Shown in pieces: positions 46,575 through 55,914 of a stretch of 64,000 nucleotides of DNA. The notes under the pieces were generated by a model, which saw only the letters and a program-made list of their open reading frames with translations, ran no database searches and was not told the origin of the DNA. The stretch's first letter is position 1; each line of letters begins with the position of its first letter. The position numbers were made by a program, and so were the translations under genes. The stretch comes from Sulfuricurvum sp. (GTDB lineage Bacteria; Campylobacterota; Campylobacteria; Campylobacterales; Sulfurimonadaceae): positions 311,495 to 375,494 of the forward strand of contig JAGXFL010000001.1 of the NCBI GenBank assembly GCA_024637295.1, written 5' to 3'.

Positions 46575-46658
46575 GCCAGTGTGGTGAAATGGTAGACACG
46601 CCGGATTCAAAATCCGGTGGCGCAAGTCGTGGCGGTTCGAGTCCGCCCACTGGTACCA
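46575..46658 (+). tRNA. tRNA-Leu (anticodon CAA)
   Basis: An 84-base tRNA gene with encoded CCA. The acceptor stem is GCCAGTG / CACTGGT. The D arm contains TGGTAGACACG, and the anticodon stem CCGGA/TCCGG carries loop TTCAAAA with anticodon CAA. A long variable arm typical of tRNA-Leu follows, then a T arm with GGTTCGAGTCC and discriminator A before CCA. It reads UUG codons. Confidence 0.95.
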
Positions 46659-46775
46659 CCTTCTTTATTTTAAATTCTCATCAATAATAAAAACATGAAA
46701 ACTTTGAATTGTTAATATCCCGTTATAGGAATATATGTAAGCGAATTTAAAATATAAGTGTATTCATATGAATCT

Positions 46776-47102
46776 CTAAATCCTGGCCAACATGACAATG
46801 ACAAAAGGTACGGGACTTTTTGGAGCACCGGCTGCATCAAAAATCCCCATAAAAGTAGTTGCAATCGCTTTTATCTGAGGTGCAGTGTATGCATGGTCGA
46901 ATGAATCATCGAGAACTTCCATTATTTTATCGACAGCGATGTCAATACGATCATTATCGATTTCAGTAAAGCCCAATTCTTTGTCCCATGAGCAACAATG
47001 CGGAAAAGAATTGAAAGTTTCTGTGATTGTTTCATCATCTAAATCGTCAAGCAGTTTGTATTCACGGACAAAATTAATTATCTGGTTGAGTTTACAGACC
47101 AT
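46776..47102 (-). CDS. Small unknown protein
   Basis: A 108-residue acidic cytoplasmic protein, mainly helical (MVCKLNQIINFVREYKLLDDLDDETITETFNSF), with a Cys-Cys pair in FPHCCSWDKELGFTEID and a C-terminal Gly/Ala/Pro-rich hydrophobic tail (FMGIFDAAGAPKSPVPFVIVMLARI). ATG at 47102 is preferred to 47138 because GAGGAG sits just upstream of it. It diverges from another small unknown gene at 47221. Not recognised. Confidence 0.65.
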   Translation of the reverse strand: MVCKLNQIINFVREYKLLDDLDDETITETFNSFPHCCSWDKELGFTEIDNDRIDIAVDKIMEVLDDSFDHAYTAPQIKAIATTFMGIFDAAGAPKSPVPFVIVMLARI

Positions 47103-47220
47103 AGTATTCTCCTCATTATGATGTTTAATACAATGCATAAATCATGCACAACTGAGTGAATACATCCATTAGAATGCTTTATGTATATTGTTTCACATAG
47201 TCGTTTGCAGGGAGAATTTT

Positions 47221-47520
47221 GTGCATCAGTGTTTAGTACATATATGTGAGGCATTTGAAGAAATTACCGATTATCTCGCACACAGATCACAGGAACAAGA
47301 TCAAATCGTGATAAAACTGTTTAGTGATTTTATAGATTGTTTCTCATCGTTGGAGGCGGAAAAACTGGAATTTCCAAAAGAGTTTCAAAAAGATGCGAAG
47401 TACTATCTGCAATGTGAACCTGTCATGATGAAACAATTTGAAGATATAGAGTTTCGCTATTTGATGTTGAGTGATTTTTACGATTTTTGTAGGTTGACAA
47501 AAAGGTATACGAAAGTTTAG
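47221..47520 (+). CDS. Small unknown helical protein
   Basis: A 99-residue helical protein with several Cys and His (HQCLVHICEAFEEITDYLAHRS near the start, FIDCFSSLEAEKLEFPKEF in the middle, YYLQCEP further on). There is no membrane segment. GTG at 47221 is chosen because GGGAG lies six bases upstream; the ATG at 47188 has no ribosome site. Not recognised. Confidence 0.6.
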   Translation: MHQCLVHICEAFEEITDYLAHRSQEQDQIVIKLFSDFIDCFSSLEAEKLEFPKEFQKDAKYYLQCEPVMMKQFEDIEFRYLMLSDFYDFCRLTKRYTKV

Positions 47521-47543
47521 ATGCTTTTTTGTTATTTATGGCC

Positions 47544-47559
47544 TGGCACGATTTATGCC
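47544..47559 (+). promoter_or_regulatory. Sigma-54 (RpoN) promoter upstream of the alcohol dehydrogenase gene
   Basis: TGGCACGATTTATGCC fits the -24/-12 consensus TGGCACG-N4-TTGC closely, with GG and GC exactly 10 bases apart. Transcription from it would start near 47571 and leave a leader of about 140 bases before the alcohol dehydrogenase start. Confidence 0.75.
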
Positions 47560-47603
47560 AAGGTACTTTTAGATATAAAATAAGATGAAGTGTTAACCTT
47601 CTA

Positions 47604-47685
47604 TAATCGGTGGCAAAACAGACGTCCTTTTTGTAGAACTAAAACTTCAGCCATAGCGAAGTCCAAGCCCTATACAATCCGATTA
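47604..47685 (+). ncRNA. Candidate structured leader RNA (three-way junction) before the alcohol dehydrogenase gene
   Basis: Complementary segments TAATCGG (47604-47610) and CCGATTA (47679-47685) can form a 7-bp closing stem. Inside it are CAAAA/TTTTG (47614-47618 with 47629-47633) and ACTTC-GC/GC-GAAGT (47644-47662). The layout is a three-way junction in the leader downstream of the sigma-54 promoter. The pairings are seen directly; a regulatory role is inferred, and no known riboswitch class is recognised. Confidence 0.35.
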
Positions 47686-47710
47686 ATATAGACATTCTCA
47701 AGGATAATTT

Positions 47711-48856
47711 ATGGATTCTTTTACCTACTACAACCCAACTCGTATTGAATTTGGACGAAATAAAGAAAATACTATCGGTGAATTACTCGCCCAAGATGGC
47801 ATTAAACAAGTTTTGCTCGTATATGGAACGGGTTCGATTAAAAAGAGTGGATTGTATCAACGTGTAATTGAATCATTAGAAAAATCTTGTGTCCAATATG
47901 TTGAGTTTGGTGGTGTCATCAGCAATCCACTTCTCTCACATGTCAATGAGGGGATAAATCTTGTAAAAGCAAACAATATTGACGCTGTATTAGGTGTAGG
48001 AGGGGGTTCGGTTATTGATTCATCCAAGGCCATAGCGGCAGGTGCAGTTGTTGAAACGGATGTGTGGGATTTCTTTATCAACAAAGCTTCCATAGAGAAA
48101 GCTTTGCCTGTCTACACGATTGTCACTCTTGCAGCGGCAGCAAGTGAAATGAATGGCAACTCGGTCATTACCAATGAAGTTACAAAGCAAAAGTACTCAA
48201 TTGCATCCGTACTTTTAAATCCAAAGATATCGATTGTCAATCCAGAGCTTATGATGAGTGTCACAAAAGAGTATTTAGCCTATTCGGCTGTTGATATTAT
48301 TGCCCACTCGATCGAAGTATACTTTACGGCTGTCGATCATCCTAATTTTCAATCTAGACTGGTCGAGTCAATCATCAAGACCGTCATTGAAACTACCGAA
48401 ATACTCATGGAAGATCCTACCAATTATGATGCACGTGCAGAGTTTGCATGGGCATCTTCTCAGGCATTAAACGGATTGACCACTTCTGGAACAGGCGGCG
48501 GAAACTTTCCGAATCATATGATTGAGCACGCACTTTCTGCATTGTTTAATATTGCACATGGCGCAGGTCTGGCTATTGTCATACCAGCATGGATGAAATG
48601 GTATAAAGAAAAAAATCTTTCGCAGTTTGAACGCTTTGCAAAAGAAGTATTTGGAAAAGACTCTGCCGATGAGGGAATCACCACGTTGCAACGATGGTTT
48701 GATTCCATAGGAGCGCCAGTATCACTACCAAAAGGAAATATCCCTAGAGAAGCCATACCGGAGATCGCACAAAACGCTTACGGCTTAGCTACGATGTGGG
48801 GGATGGGAGATGCCTATTCGGTGAAAAGCATCGAAGAGATATTAGCATATGCTTGA
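47711..48856 (+). CDS. Iron-containing alcohol dehydrogenase (YqhD/BDH-like)
   Basis: A 381-residue group III alcohol dehydrogenase. The N terminus FTYYNPTRIEFGRNKENTIGELL and nucleotide-binding GVGGGSVIDSSKAIAAGA are typical of the YqhD/butanol dehydrogenase branch. Metal ligands are in VDIIAHSIEVYF, FPNHMIEHALSALFNIAHGAGLAIV, with Asp and His residues at the usual spacing. It should reduce aldehydes or oxidise alcohols with NAD(P)H. It is a single gene behind a sigma-54 promoter and a long leader, implying activator-dependent expression; no RpoN activator gene is next to it. Confidence 0.9.
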   Translation: MDSFTYYNPTRIEFGRNKENTIGELLAQDGIKQVLLVYGTGSIKKSGLYQRVIESLEKSCVQYVEFGGVISNPLLSHVNEGINLVKANNIDAVLGVGGGSVIDSSKAIAAGAVVETDVWDFFINKASIEKALPVYTIVTLAAAASEMNGNSVITNEVTKQKYSIASVLLNPKISIVNPELMMSVTKEYLAYSAVDIIAHSIEVYFTAVDHPNFQSRLVESIIKTVIETTEILMEDPTNYDARAEFAWASSQALNGLTTSGTGGGNFPNHMIEHALSALFNIAHGAGLAIVIPAWMKWYKEKNLSQFERFAKEVFGKDSADEGITTLQRWFDSIGAPVSLPKGNIPREAIPEIAQNAYGLATMWGMGDAYSVKSIEEILAYA

Positions 48857-48895
48857 TCTCCCAACAACGCTCTGCTCAGTAGGCATTAGAAAGTA

Positions 48896-49732
48896 ATGAA
48901 CTATCACGGAGCGATTCTTATTCTCTTTACCGGATTAGGAACGATATTCTTCGTATTTTTATTTCTTAATGAACTCCGAAAGAAAAAAGTTTTAGAGAAA
49001 ATAAAACAGCTTCCTTTCACGGATGAATATGAAGCGATAGTTGCTAGAACACCGCATTATCATAGGTTAGAATCAACGGATCAATTAAGCCTTCAACGCT
49101 CAATCGTGTACTTTATTAATGCAAAAGAATTTATGGGAATCGGTTTGGAAGTGACAGATGAGATGAAAGTAATTATCGCCTTTTATGCGTGTTTGCTTCT
49201 GATCCATAAAAGAACTGAAAATTGCTACGATAATCTCAAAACCATTATTATCTATCCGCACTCTGTCATAATAAAAGAGGTCAAATCGTATGGGGGGATA
49301 TATACTAAAGAACAATTTATGATCCAAGGGCAATCGGCAAATGATACTGTCGTCATTAGCTGGCATGAAGCTAAAAGTGAATCGTACCATATGCGCCACA
49401 ATAATGTCATTATCCACGAATTTGCTCATGAAATCGATTTTATGGATGGAGAGATCGATGGTGTTCCGCCAATCGAGAACTCAAAATATGATGGATGGGT
49501 ACATATTCTTCATAAAGAATTCAATAGCCTTAATACTATTGCTCAAAAAGACCGAGGTTGGGGCAAATACAAACTACTTGGTTCGTATGCAGCCAGTAAT
49601 GAAGCAGAGTTTTTTGCTGTCGTTACAGAGCGTTTTTTCGAGTCCCCAGTTTCTTTAAAACATCACTTTCCGGAACTATACAGTGAATTAGAAGATTTTT
49701 ATAAAATTGATACTGCAATGCTTTTTGGATAA
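48896..49732 (+). CDS. MtfA-like zinc peptidase
   Basis: A 278-residue protein with one N-terminal membrane helix (about residues 5-25) and the gluzincin motif HEFAH at 174-178, followed by a downstream acidic ligand region (NEAEFFAVVTERFFESP). This pattern is that of MtfA (PF06167), an aminopeptidase that in E. coli binds the regulator Mlc. The membrane anchor is an addition compared with the soluble E. coli protein. It starts 39 bp after the alcohol dehydrogenase gene and could be co-transcribed. Confidence 0.85.
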   Translation: MNYHGAILILFTGLGTIFFVFLFLNELRKKKVLEKIKQLPFTDEYEAIVARTPHYHRLESTDQLSLQRSIVYFINAKEFMGIGLEVTDEMKVIIAFYACLLLIHKRTENCYDNLKTIIIYPHSVIIKEVKSYGGIYTKEQFMIQGQSANDTVVISWHEAKSESYHMRHNNVIIHEFAHEIDFMDGEIDGVPPIENSKYDGWVHILHKEFNSLNTIAQKDRGWGKYKLLGSYAASNEAEFFAVVTERFFESPVSLKHHFPELYSELEDFYKIDTAMLFG

Positions 49733-49805
49733 TACATTTATGCAGTAGTTTAGGCTACTGCTAAGATTACATGGTAATATTCTAAAAATCAAAGAGGTAT
49801 ATGCC

Positions 49806-50228
49806 GTGAGTATCTATGCTTTACAATCACCGGCAGGCGGTTTTTTGGATGAAGATTTAAAACACTTCAACAAGACCTTCGATGACTGGTGTGTGCAATT
49901 TGATAATTATGATGATGCCATAACCATTGCCAGTACCCTTGAGAAGAATAAATACGCAGAGGTCGTAGAGATCACACCTCTAAGTTATCCTAAATATTTT
50001 TTCCATAACTTACAAGGGGTTATCCATGCAACGCGGGAAGTCGATGGAAACATTGTCTGTATTGTCGAACCATTTATGGGGTCATATTATCGCATCGCCG
50101 TTTGTAATTTACAAAGCAAGAGTGTTAAATTAACGCCAACACACTATAAAAATACCATGAGTGTCGAAGGTGCATTTGCAAATTTTAAATTCAGTGATCG
50201 AAAAGAAGATTGGAAGTGCAGTCATTAA
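49806..50228 (+). CDS. Unknown protein
   Basis: A 140-residue cytoplasmic protein, mixed alpha/beta, rich in aromatic residues (FNKTFDDWCVQFDNYDDAITIASTLEKNKYAEVVEITPLSYPKYFF; FMGSYYRIAVCNLQSKSVKL). GTG at 49806 follows GAGG at eight bases; the nearby ATG is out of frame. It overlaps the convergent DUF1294 gene by 4 bp. Not recognised. Confidence 0.65.
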   Translation: MSIYALQSPAGGFLDEDLKHFNKTFDDWCVQFDNYDDAITIASTLEKNKYAEVVEITPLSYPKYFFHNLQGVIHATREVDGNIVCIVEPFMGSYYRIAVCNLQSKSVKLTPTHYKNTMSVEGAFANFKFSDRKEDWKCSH

Positions 50229-50500
50229 GCGGTGAGGGCAGGGGTATAATTCCAGAAAAGTTCAAAAAGAATAAATTGAATGACTAAAATAATCCATAGG
50301 ATGTAGCGAAATTTTTGTGTTTTATGACGGAACAGTTTTTGTGCAAAAACGGCTCCAACACTTCCACCTAATAGGGCAAGGATAAGAAGCGTTCGCTCAC
50401 TGATACGTTTTCTGCCAGTACGTGCAAGGAGTTTGTCAATGCCGAAAATGAAAAATGTAATGATGTTGAAAATGATAAAAAGTACAATAAATTGTTTCAT
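50225..50500 (-). CDS. DUF1294 membrane protein
   Basis: A 91-residue protein with two or three membrane helices and the DUF1294 pattern: FGIDKLLARTGRKRISERTLLILALLGGSVGAVFAQKLFRHKTQKFRY. Function is unknown; in some proteins the domain follows a cold-shock domain, which is absent here. ATG at 50500 overlaps the stop of the upstream M29-like gene by 4 bp (ATGA), so the two are coupled. Confidence 0.85.
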   Translation of the reverse strand: MKQFIVLFIIFNIITFFIFGIDKLLARTGRKRISERTLLILALLGGSVGAVFAQKLFRHKTQKFRYILWIILVIQFILFELFWNYTPALTA

Positions 50501-51534
50501 CTGAGAACATCCCATTGACCCTCTTTGTAGACCACCTCATCACCGAGGGTAAACGTGTGTGTGTCGGCAAAGACATCGACATGATATCTCCCGTCTCTAC
50601 GCTTGAAACCTGGCTTTCCATAGATTCCATGTTTGGCTCCTAGTGAGAGATGAACACCGCACATACGCTCATAGGTGCCGGTATCGGCGACAGTATGTGT
50701 TTTGGTAAATGCTCTGTTCAAACCAAATCCAAGCTCACGGACCCAGACAACACCACCTTCATCTCTGCGTATATTTGAGAGGATCTGATCAAATGCTGGA
50801 GTGGAATTTTCGCATTCCACTACTTGCCCTTCAACGACAACAAGGGTAATAGGCGTTGCAGGATAGTTGAGTTTATACGTCACATCGCCAAAACTAAAAA
50901 TCTTGACACGTCCGTTAAGGGCACGTAAGTCTTGAGCTTCTGTAAATACTTCACCAAGTGGAAACTGACCGCCAACATTTGGCATGTCTGAATAATCACC
51001 GATATTGAGTTTTGCAGATTCAAACGGTGAACCATATACCAATAAGTCGCCGCCGCTGTCTAACACGCCCGAGGGAGCTGAATCGATCTTTTGTTTAAGC
51101 GCACGGCCAACGCCACGATAATAGTCGCAATCGTAAGCAAGAGAATCAATATAAAAAGATGCCTCCGAATCGGACATTCGGCTGAGATGTGGATGCTCGA
51201 TTACTTTGATTTTACGTTTAAACAGCTCAATACGCAGACGAAACTCATTGAGTCTAAAACTTGTCGATTGAACCAGTGCTACTAAATCAGAGGGTTGCAA
51301 TGCATTGAGTATATCGAGTATTTCATCTGCTGGCGTAGTGCTAAAATCAATAAACACGGCATTTGGCAAACAGCGTATGTAGCCTTGAGAGAGAATGGTT
51401 GATAAGAGGCAATCAGTGTCATACACGACTACTGCACGATGTTGATTGTCATGGAGGAATGCTTCGCTTAATAATCCGTTTAGATATTCACCGGCTCGTG
51501 AAATTAGAACTTCATGATCATTATTTACATTCAT
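50497..51534 (-). CDS. Aminopeptidase T (M29)-like protein
   Basis: A 345-residue cytoplasmic protein whose second half resembles M29 metalloenzymes (aminopeptidase T/S, NicX fold): FPLGEVFTEAQDLRALNGRVKIFS, then ELGFGLNRAFTKTHTVADTGTYERMCGVHLSLGAKHGIYG, with Glu, His and Asp residues in plausible metal positions. The N-terminal half is an alpha/beta domain with no clear motif. Whether it is a peptidase or a dioxygenase-like relative cannot be told. A GAGGGG site precedes the ATG. Confidence 0.6.
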   Translation of the reverse strand: MNVNNDHEVLISRAGEYLNGLLSEAFLHDNQHRAVVVYDTDCLLSTILSQGYIRCLPNAVFIDFSTTPADEILDILNALQPSDLVALVQSTSFRLNEFRLRIELFKRKIKVIEHPHLSRMSDSEASFYIDSLAYDCDYYRGVGRALKQKIDSAPSGVLDSGGDLLVYGSPFESAKLNIGDYSDMPNVGGQFPLGEVFTEAQDLRALNGRVKIFSFGDVTYKLNYPATPITLVVVEGQVVECENSTPAFDQILSNIRRDEGGVVWVRELGFGLNRAFTKTHTVADTGTYERMCGVHLSLGAKHGIYGKPGFKRRDGRYHVDVFADTHTFTLGDEVVYKEGQWDVLR

Positions 51535-51642
51535 TATTTCCCCTCATACTAATGATGCAATTATAGCTAAGCATCTTAAAGCTTGTATTGGGATACGTTA
51601 ACGAGAATTTTGTTACCATGGCATGAAGAGTAAAGGATTGTA

Positions 51643-51981
51643 ATGGAAATGATGTTTGGATTTGTATTGTTTATGTATGCGATGATCATTGGCGTATTTG
51701 TTTTATGGCTATGGGCACTGGTTGATATCATTGCCTCAAAATTTCAAGAAAATCTGATGCAAGTTATCTGGCTTTTGGTTGTTTTCTTTTTACCGTTTGT
51801 CGGTGTGATCCTCTATTTGTTAATAGGTAGATCAATGAAAATGCTCCCAAAGTTGGATAATGATACGTTAAATCAAAAATATGAACAATTATCTAAGATA
51901 AAAGAACTTTTAGACAACGGCATAATATCTCAAGAAGAATTTGATGCCGAAAAAGAAAAAATCTTAAATCGCGCCGATTAA
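51643..51981 (+). CDS. PLDc_N and SHOCT domain membrane protein
   Basis: A 112-residue protein: two membrane helices in a PLDc_N arrangement (FVLWLWALVDIIASKF; QVIWLLVVFFLPFVGVILYLLIGR), then a short coiled linker and a C-terminal SHOCT motif (KIKELLDNGIISQEEFDAEKEKIL). Such proteins may help oligomerisation or membrane-stress responses, but function is not established. AAAGGA precedes the ATG. It is encoded 18 bp before an MscS channel and may be co-expressed. Confidence 0.85.
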   Translation: MEMMFGFVLFMYAMIIGVFVLWLWALVDIIASKFQENLMQVIWLLVVFFLPFVGVILYLLIGRSMKMLPKLDNDTLNQKYEQLSKIKELLDNGIISQEEFDAEKEKILNRAD

Positions 51982-51999
51982 ATTATAGGAAATAAAACT

Positions 52000-52830
52000 A
52001 TGCAGCAACAAATGTACTATGTTCAGGAATTTTACAATCAGACGATAGCTTTTTTAGCCAATTACAGTTTTCAAATAATTGGGGCATTGATTATCACCAT
52101 TATCGGGTGGTTCTTGTCCAAATACATCTACAATGTCTTGATCGCTTTTTTTGATAAACATGATGTTGATTCGACTCTTGGAAAATTTGCCGCTAATGCG
52201 GTACGGATACTGGTGTTAGGCGCTATGATTGTTGTGGCAATTGGAAAACTTGGTATTTCGATTGCCCCTTTTATCGCCGCAGTGGGTGCAATTTTTTTAA
52301 CAGCAGGTCTGGCGATACAGGGAAGTGTTGCGAACTTTGCAGCGGGTATATCATTGGTCATAAGTCGACCGTTTAAAATAGGAGACACGATTTTGATCAA
52401 TAACATCTATGGTGAAGTCGAAGAGATCAAACTCGCCTATACGATGTTACGTACCGAAGATGAAGAGCTCATTACCGTTCCGAATAAAAATATGATCGGA
52501 GAGGTGATCGTCAACTCTTCTAAGTATCGGATTGTAGAGTCCAGTGTTGGGATCTCATACAATGACAATATAGAAAAAGCGATTGCGATTATAAGAAATG
52601 TCATCGATAATTTTGAAAACATATCGGTTGATAACAAATGCATAGTCGGAATCGAAAAGTTTGGGGACAATGCACTCGAAATAGGGATGCGCTATTGGGT
52701 TCCGACTCGATCGTTTTTTAAGATGCAATATGAAGTTAATCTAGCAGTTTATAAAGCATTAAACGAAGCGCAGTTGAGCATTCCCTATCCACAACGTGAT
52801 GTCCATATACATGGACAATCAACGATCTAA
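52000..52830 (+). CDS. mscS: Small-conductance mechanosensitive channel MscS
   Basis: A 276-residue MscS. Three membrane helices come first, with TM3 containing the Gly/Ala-rich pore helix (VGAIFLTAGLAIQGSVANFAAGISLVISRPFKIGD). The beta domain follows (DTILINNIYGEVEEIKLAYTMLRTEDEELITVPNKNMIG), then the alpha/beta vestibule. Length and layout match E. coli MscS (286). It releases solutes on osmotic downshock. The 3' end overlaps the convergent DUF234 gene by 4 bp. Confidence 0.94.
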   Translation: MQQQMYYVQEFYNQTIAFLANYSFQIIGALIITIIGWFLSKYIYNVLIAFFDKHDVDSTLGKFAANAVRILVLGAMIVVAIGKLGISIAPFIAAVGAIFLTAGLAIQGSVANFAAGISLVISRPFKIGDTILINNIYGEVEEIKLAYTMLRTEDEELITVPNKNMIGEVIVNSSKYRIVESSVGISYNDNIEKAIAIIRNVIDNFENISVDNKCIVGIEKFGDNALEIGMRYWVPTRSFFKMQYEVNLAVYKALNEAQLSIPYPQRDVHIHGQSTI

Positions 52831-53741
52831 TATTTTTTATTGGTGTTGACGAGAAGGTCTTTTGGCTTGAGGTTGTCCATCAAATAGGAGAGATTCTTCA
52901 GAGACATGAGTCGGACTGCTTCTCCCTTTTCTTTTTTGAGTTCGCTTGAGAAGCCACTTTTTGAAAAGATAATAAATACATTGATGTCAATCTGTGCTTG
53001 TTCGCATTTCTCTTTGAGTTTTGTGAGTTCGCTTTTATTGGCTTTTGCTTTTGCGTATTTACATACACCTGCGATGACTTTTCCAGATTTAGTTCTTGCT
53101 AAAATATCTATATCTATTTTTTTGTCCCAGTAGGAGCCGATTTTTTCTATAGGGTCGTTAGGGAAATCGAGTTTTACCAACTCCATGACCAATTGATCGT
53201 ATATTAGATCCGTAAACTCATACTGCAAATGGCCCCAATGTTCTTTGACCTCTGTGTAGTCACCTTCCTTGATCCCTTTATAATAAGGTGAAACAGATGA
53301 GAACCAAAACCTCATAAAGGGGAGGGTGAAATGAAATTTATCCGAGACCACTTCGTTTTCATCCACAGGCTGATCTTGAGATATATCCCGTATCAGTAAC
53401 CCATTATCAATCAGAAATTTGATAGAGGCCCGTCCGTCTTCTCGTACGGCACCGGCACGTTTAAATGCTGAAAATTCTCTACGATCACCAACAGCAAGAG
53501 CGCTTAACAAGGCATGATGTGTCTGGTTGCTTTGGGTAATCTTCGCGATGTCACCATGGATATAGCGGTAGTTGTTTAGAACCTTCTCTTCGATTAGCTC
53601 ATCCAATGACTTACTTATATCGACACTCCAGCCCATACCGCCAAAGACGGCGAAATATTTGACAGCCTCTTCAAAATCGGTAGCATTGTTTTGAAAGCAG
53701 AAAGAGCGAAATTGTTCTAAGAGGGTCGGGAATTTTGCCAT
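52827..53741 (-). CDS. Lone DUF234-type domain protein without its ATPase
   Basis: A 304-residue protein related to the C-terminal part (DUF234, PF03008) of STAND-type ATPases found in archaea and bacteria. A winged-helix region (about 60-115), FHFTLPFMRFWFSSVSPYY, and the nuclease-like tail KIDIDILARTKSGKVIAGVCKYAKAKA can be seen. The AAA ATPase usually placed N-terminally is missing. In the PD-(D/E)XK-like tail the expected GECK is GVCK, so the catalytic Glu appears lost. It may be a decayed or specialised relic. Its start has no strong ribosome site but the frame is intact. Confidence 0.65.
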   Translation of the reverse strand: MAKFPTLLEQFRSFCFQNNATDFEEAVKYFAVFGGMGWSVDISKSLDELIEEKVLNNYRYIHGDIAKITQSNQTHHALLSALAVGDRREFSAFKRAGAVREDGRASIKFLIDNGLLIRDISQDQPVDENEVVSDKFHFTLPFMRFWFSSVSPYYKGIKEGDYTEVKEHWGHLQYEFTDLIYDQLVMELVKLDFPNDPIEKIGSYWDKKIDIDILARTKSGKVIAGVCKYAKAKANKSELTKLKEKCEQAQIDINVFIIFSKSGFSSELKKEKGEAVRLMSLKNLSYLMDNLKPKDLLVNTNKKY

Positions 53742-53795
53742 AAGGAGAAAGCCTTGAATTGTTTTTGTAATTATAACCTAAAGCAGGGGCAGGGA

Positions 53796-55289
53796 CTAAT
53801 GTCCCCCCATCACTTTCTCGATTTCTGAGGGCTTATCATGAACTCCAAAGCGGTCGATGATGGTTTGTGTTGCACGATTTTTCCCGACAACATCTACCTC
53901 TTTTCCCATCTTGCGCAATTTAATCACTGCTTTGTCGAGCGCATAGACAGCTGATATATCCCAAAAATGGGCACGACTTACATCGATAATAACATTTTGA
54001 ACATCTTCTTTGTAATCAAATGTATTGGCAAAACGATCTGCCGAATTGAAAAATATTTGCCCGATAAACTTATACACACGGGTACTGCTTGTTGCTTCAT
54101 ACGATTTTTCACAATACATGAAATGGCTGATCTTATTAGCAAAAAACAATGACGCTAACAATACACCCGTAAAGACTCCCAATGCTAGGTTATGAGTCCA
54201 TACAACGACGATTACTGTTGAGAGCATCACAATATTCGTTGAAAGCGGCAATGTCTTCAATCCTGGGATTGACGCCCAGTTAAAGGTTCCGATTGAGACC
54301 ATGATCATCACCGAAACGAGTGCGGCCATCGGAATGATCGAAATCAAGTCGCTTAAAAATACGACCATGATAAGTAATAATACACCTGCGATAAGGGTAG
54401 AAAGACGACCTCTCCCACCAGATTTTACATTGATAACGGATTGCCCGATCATCGCACATCCAGCCATTCCACCTATGCATCCTGCAGCGATGTTGGCGAT
54501 TCCCTGACCTTTACACTCACGGTTTTTGTCACTGTCAGTATCGGTCATATCATCCACTATCGTAGCGGTCATAAGGGATTCTAAAAGTCCTACTGCTGCA
54601 AGAGCTGCGGCATAGGGGAAAATAATTCTAAGTGTTTCAAAGTTTAGAGGTACTTCAGGCCATAAAAAGATGGGAAGGGTGTCGGGAAGTGCTCCCATAT
54701 CACCTACGGTGTGCACATCAATTCCCAGGGCAACCGTAACGGAAGTCAATACGACAATGGTCACCAATGGTGAGGGAATGACTTTACCAATCATTGGTAG
54801 ATAAGGGAAGAGATAAATAATCCCAAGTCCAGCTGCTGTTAGGGCATAAACATGCCATGTGACATTGATAAGTTCAGGAAGCTGGGCCATAAAGATCAAA
54901 ATAGCCAATGCATTTATAAATCCGATCATAACGGTACGAGACACAAAGCTCATTAAAGAGCCGAGCTTTAAATATCCTGCAATGATCTGTAATACACCTG
55001 TAAGTATTGTAGTGGCCAAAAGGTACTGCAATCCGTGATCTTTGACCAATGTCACCATCAACAGTGCCATAGCTCCTGTCGCTGCTGAGATCATACCGGC
55101 ACGACCACCGACAAATGCAATAACAGCCGCGATACAAAACGATGCATATAAGCCGACTTTTGGGTCAACTCCTGCGATGATGGAAAAAGCGATAGCCTCT
55201 GGAATCAGTGCCAGTGCGACAACGATTCCAGAAAGTATGTCTCCTCGTATATTGCCAAACCACTCTTGTCTAGTAGACATTAATAACAT
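53796..55289 (-). CDS. SulP family anion transporter with STAS domain
   Basis: A 497-residue permease with 10-12 membrane helices and SulP features: [53 protein letters not shown] and [38 protein letters not shown] short C-terminal STAS domain ([26 protein letters not shown]) follows. Substrates in the family are sulfate, bicarbonate and dicarboxylates; in an autotroph bicarbonate uptake is attractive but unproven. ATG at 55289 has AAAGGA five bases upstream and is preferred to the adjacent TTG at 55292. Confidence 0.92.
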   Translation of the reverse strand: MLLMSTRQEWFGNIRGDILSGIVVALALIPEAIAFSIIAGVDPKVGLYASFCIAAVIAFVGGRAGMISAATGAMALLMVTLVKDHGLQYLLATTILTGVLQIIAGYLKLGSLMSFVSRTVMIGFINALAILIFMAQLPELINVTWHVYALTAAGLGIIYLFPYLPMIGKVIPSPLVTIVVLTSVTVALGIDVHTVGDMGALPDTLPIFLWPEVPLNFETLRIIFPYAAALAAVGLLESLMTATIVDDMTDTDSDKNRECKGQGIANIAAGCIGGMAGCAMIGQSVINVKSGGRGRLSTLIAGVLLLIMVVFLSDLISIIPMAALVSVMIMVSIGTFNWASIPGLKTLPLSTNIVMLSTVIVVVWTHNLALGVFTGVLLASLFFANKISHFMYCEKSYEATSSTRVYKFIGQIFFNSADRFANTFDYKEDVQNVIIDVSRAHFWDISAVYALDKAVIKLRKMGKEVDVVGKNRATQTIIDRFGVHDKPSEIEKVMGGH

Positions 55290-55383
55290 CAAAATCCTTT
55301 AAATGCATCCAAATTGCACAATGTAACTGCAATAATAGACGATTGCATCATTATTCGACTTGAAACTATCTGTTATTTTGAGG

Positions 55384-55647
55384 TTATTCCAATATATTTA
55401 CATAACATTTTTCTATTTTGATACTTTCCGGAAGTTGTTTATCTCGCTTTAAAGCATCGATTGCCGCATCAATAATCCTTTTTAGTTTCAGCGCATGTTC
55501 GAGTCCTGAAAAGTCTTTTGTGATTTCCAAGCTACCATAAAGAGAAATTCTATCGAGTTTGTTTTCAACAGTAAAATTATCGATCAAAAAGCAATCTATT
55601 TCATTTTCAAACGCTAAAAATGATTTTGGAGATGTTTGTATGGACAT
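55384..55647 (-). CDS. Small unknown protein
   Basis: An 87-residue mixed alpha/beta protein (FENEIDCFLIDNFTVENKLDRISLYGSLEITKDFSGLEHALKLKRIIDAAI), no signal peptide. AAAGGAA precedes the ATG by nine bases. It precedes the SulP gene on the same strand by about 95 bp and could be in its transcript. The 267-bp gap upstream (55648-55914) is AT-rich and holds no gene that I can see. Not recognised. Confidence 0.6.
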   Translation of the reverse strand: MSIQTSPKSFLAFENEIDCFLIDNFTVENKLDRISLYGSLEITKDFSGLEHALKLKRIIDAAIDALKRDKQLPESIKIEKCYVNILE

Positions 55648-55914
55648 TATCGGTATTCCTTTTAAAAGACAGTTTGATGTTATTTATGAGGCATGTAAAA
55701 AAAGTACTTTATTCAAGTGTGGATTTAAAATAAAATAGGTAATGAGTGAAGAAAAACTAATCAGGCAAATTTAGGCTGCTTTACAAGCAGTTTCTATGAG
55801 ATGCACTAATTAATCAAGAGATTATAACATAATATTGTTTATATAGTGTTAATATGCTATTTAATATTATTTTATGTGCTACAATGCATAATATCTATCT
55901 AAAAGGGAGTTACA

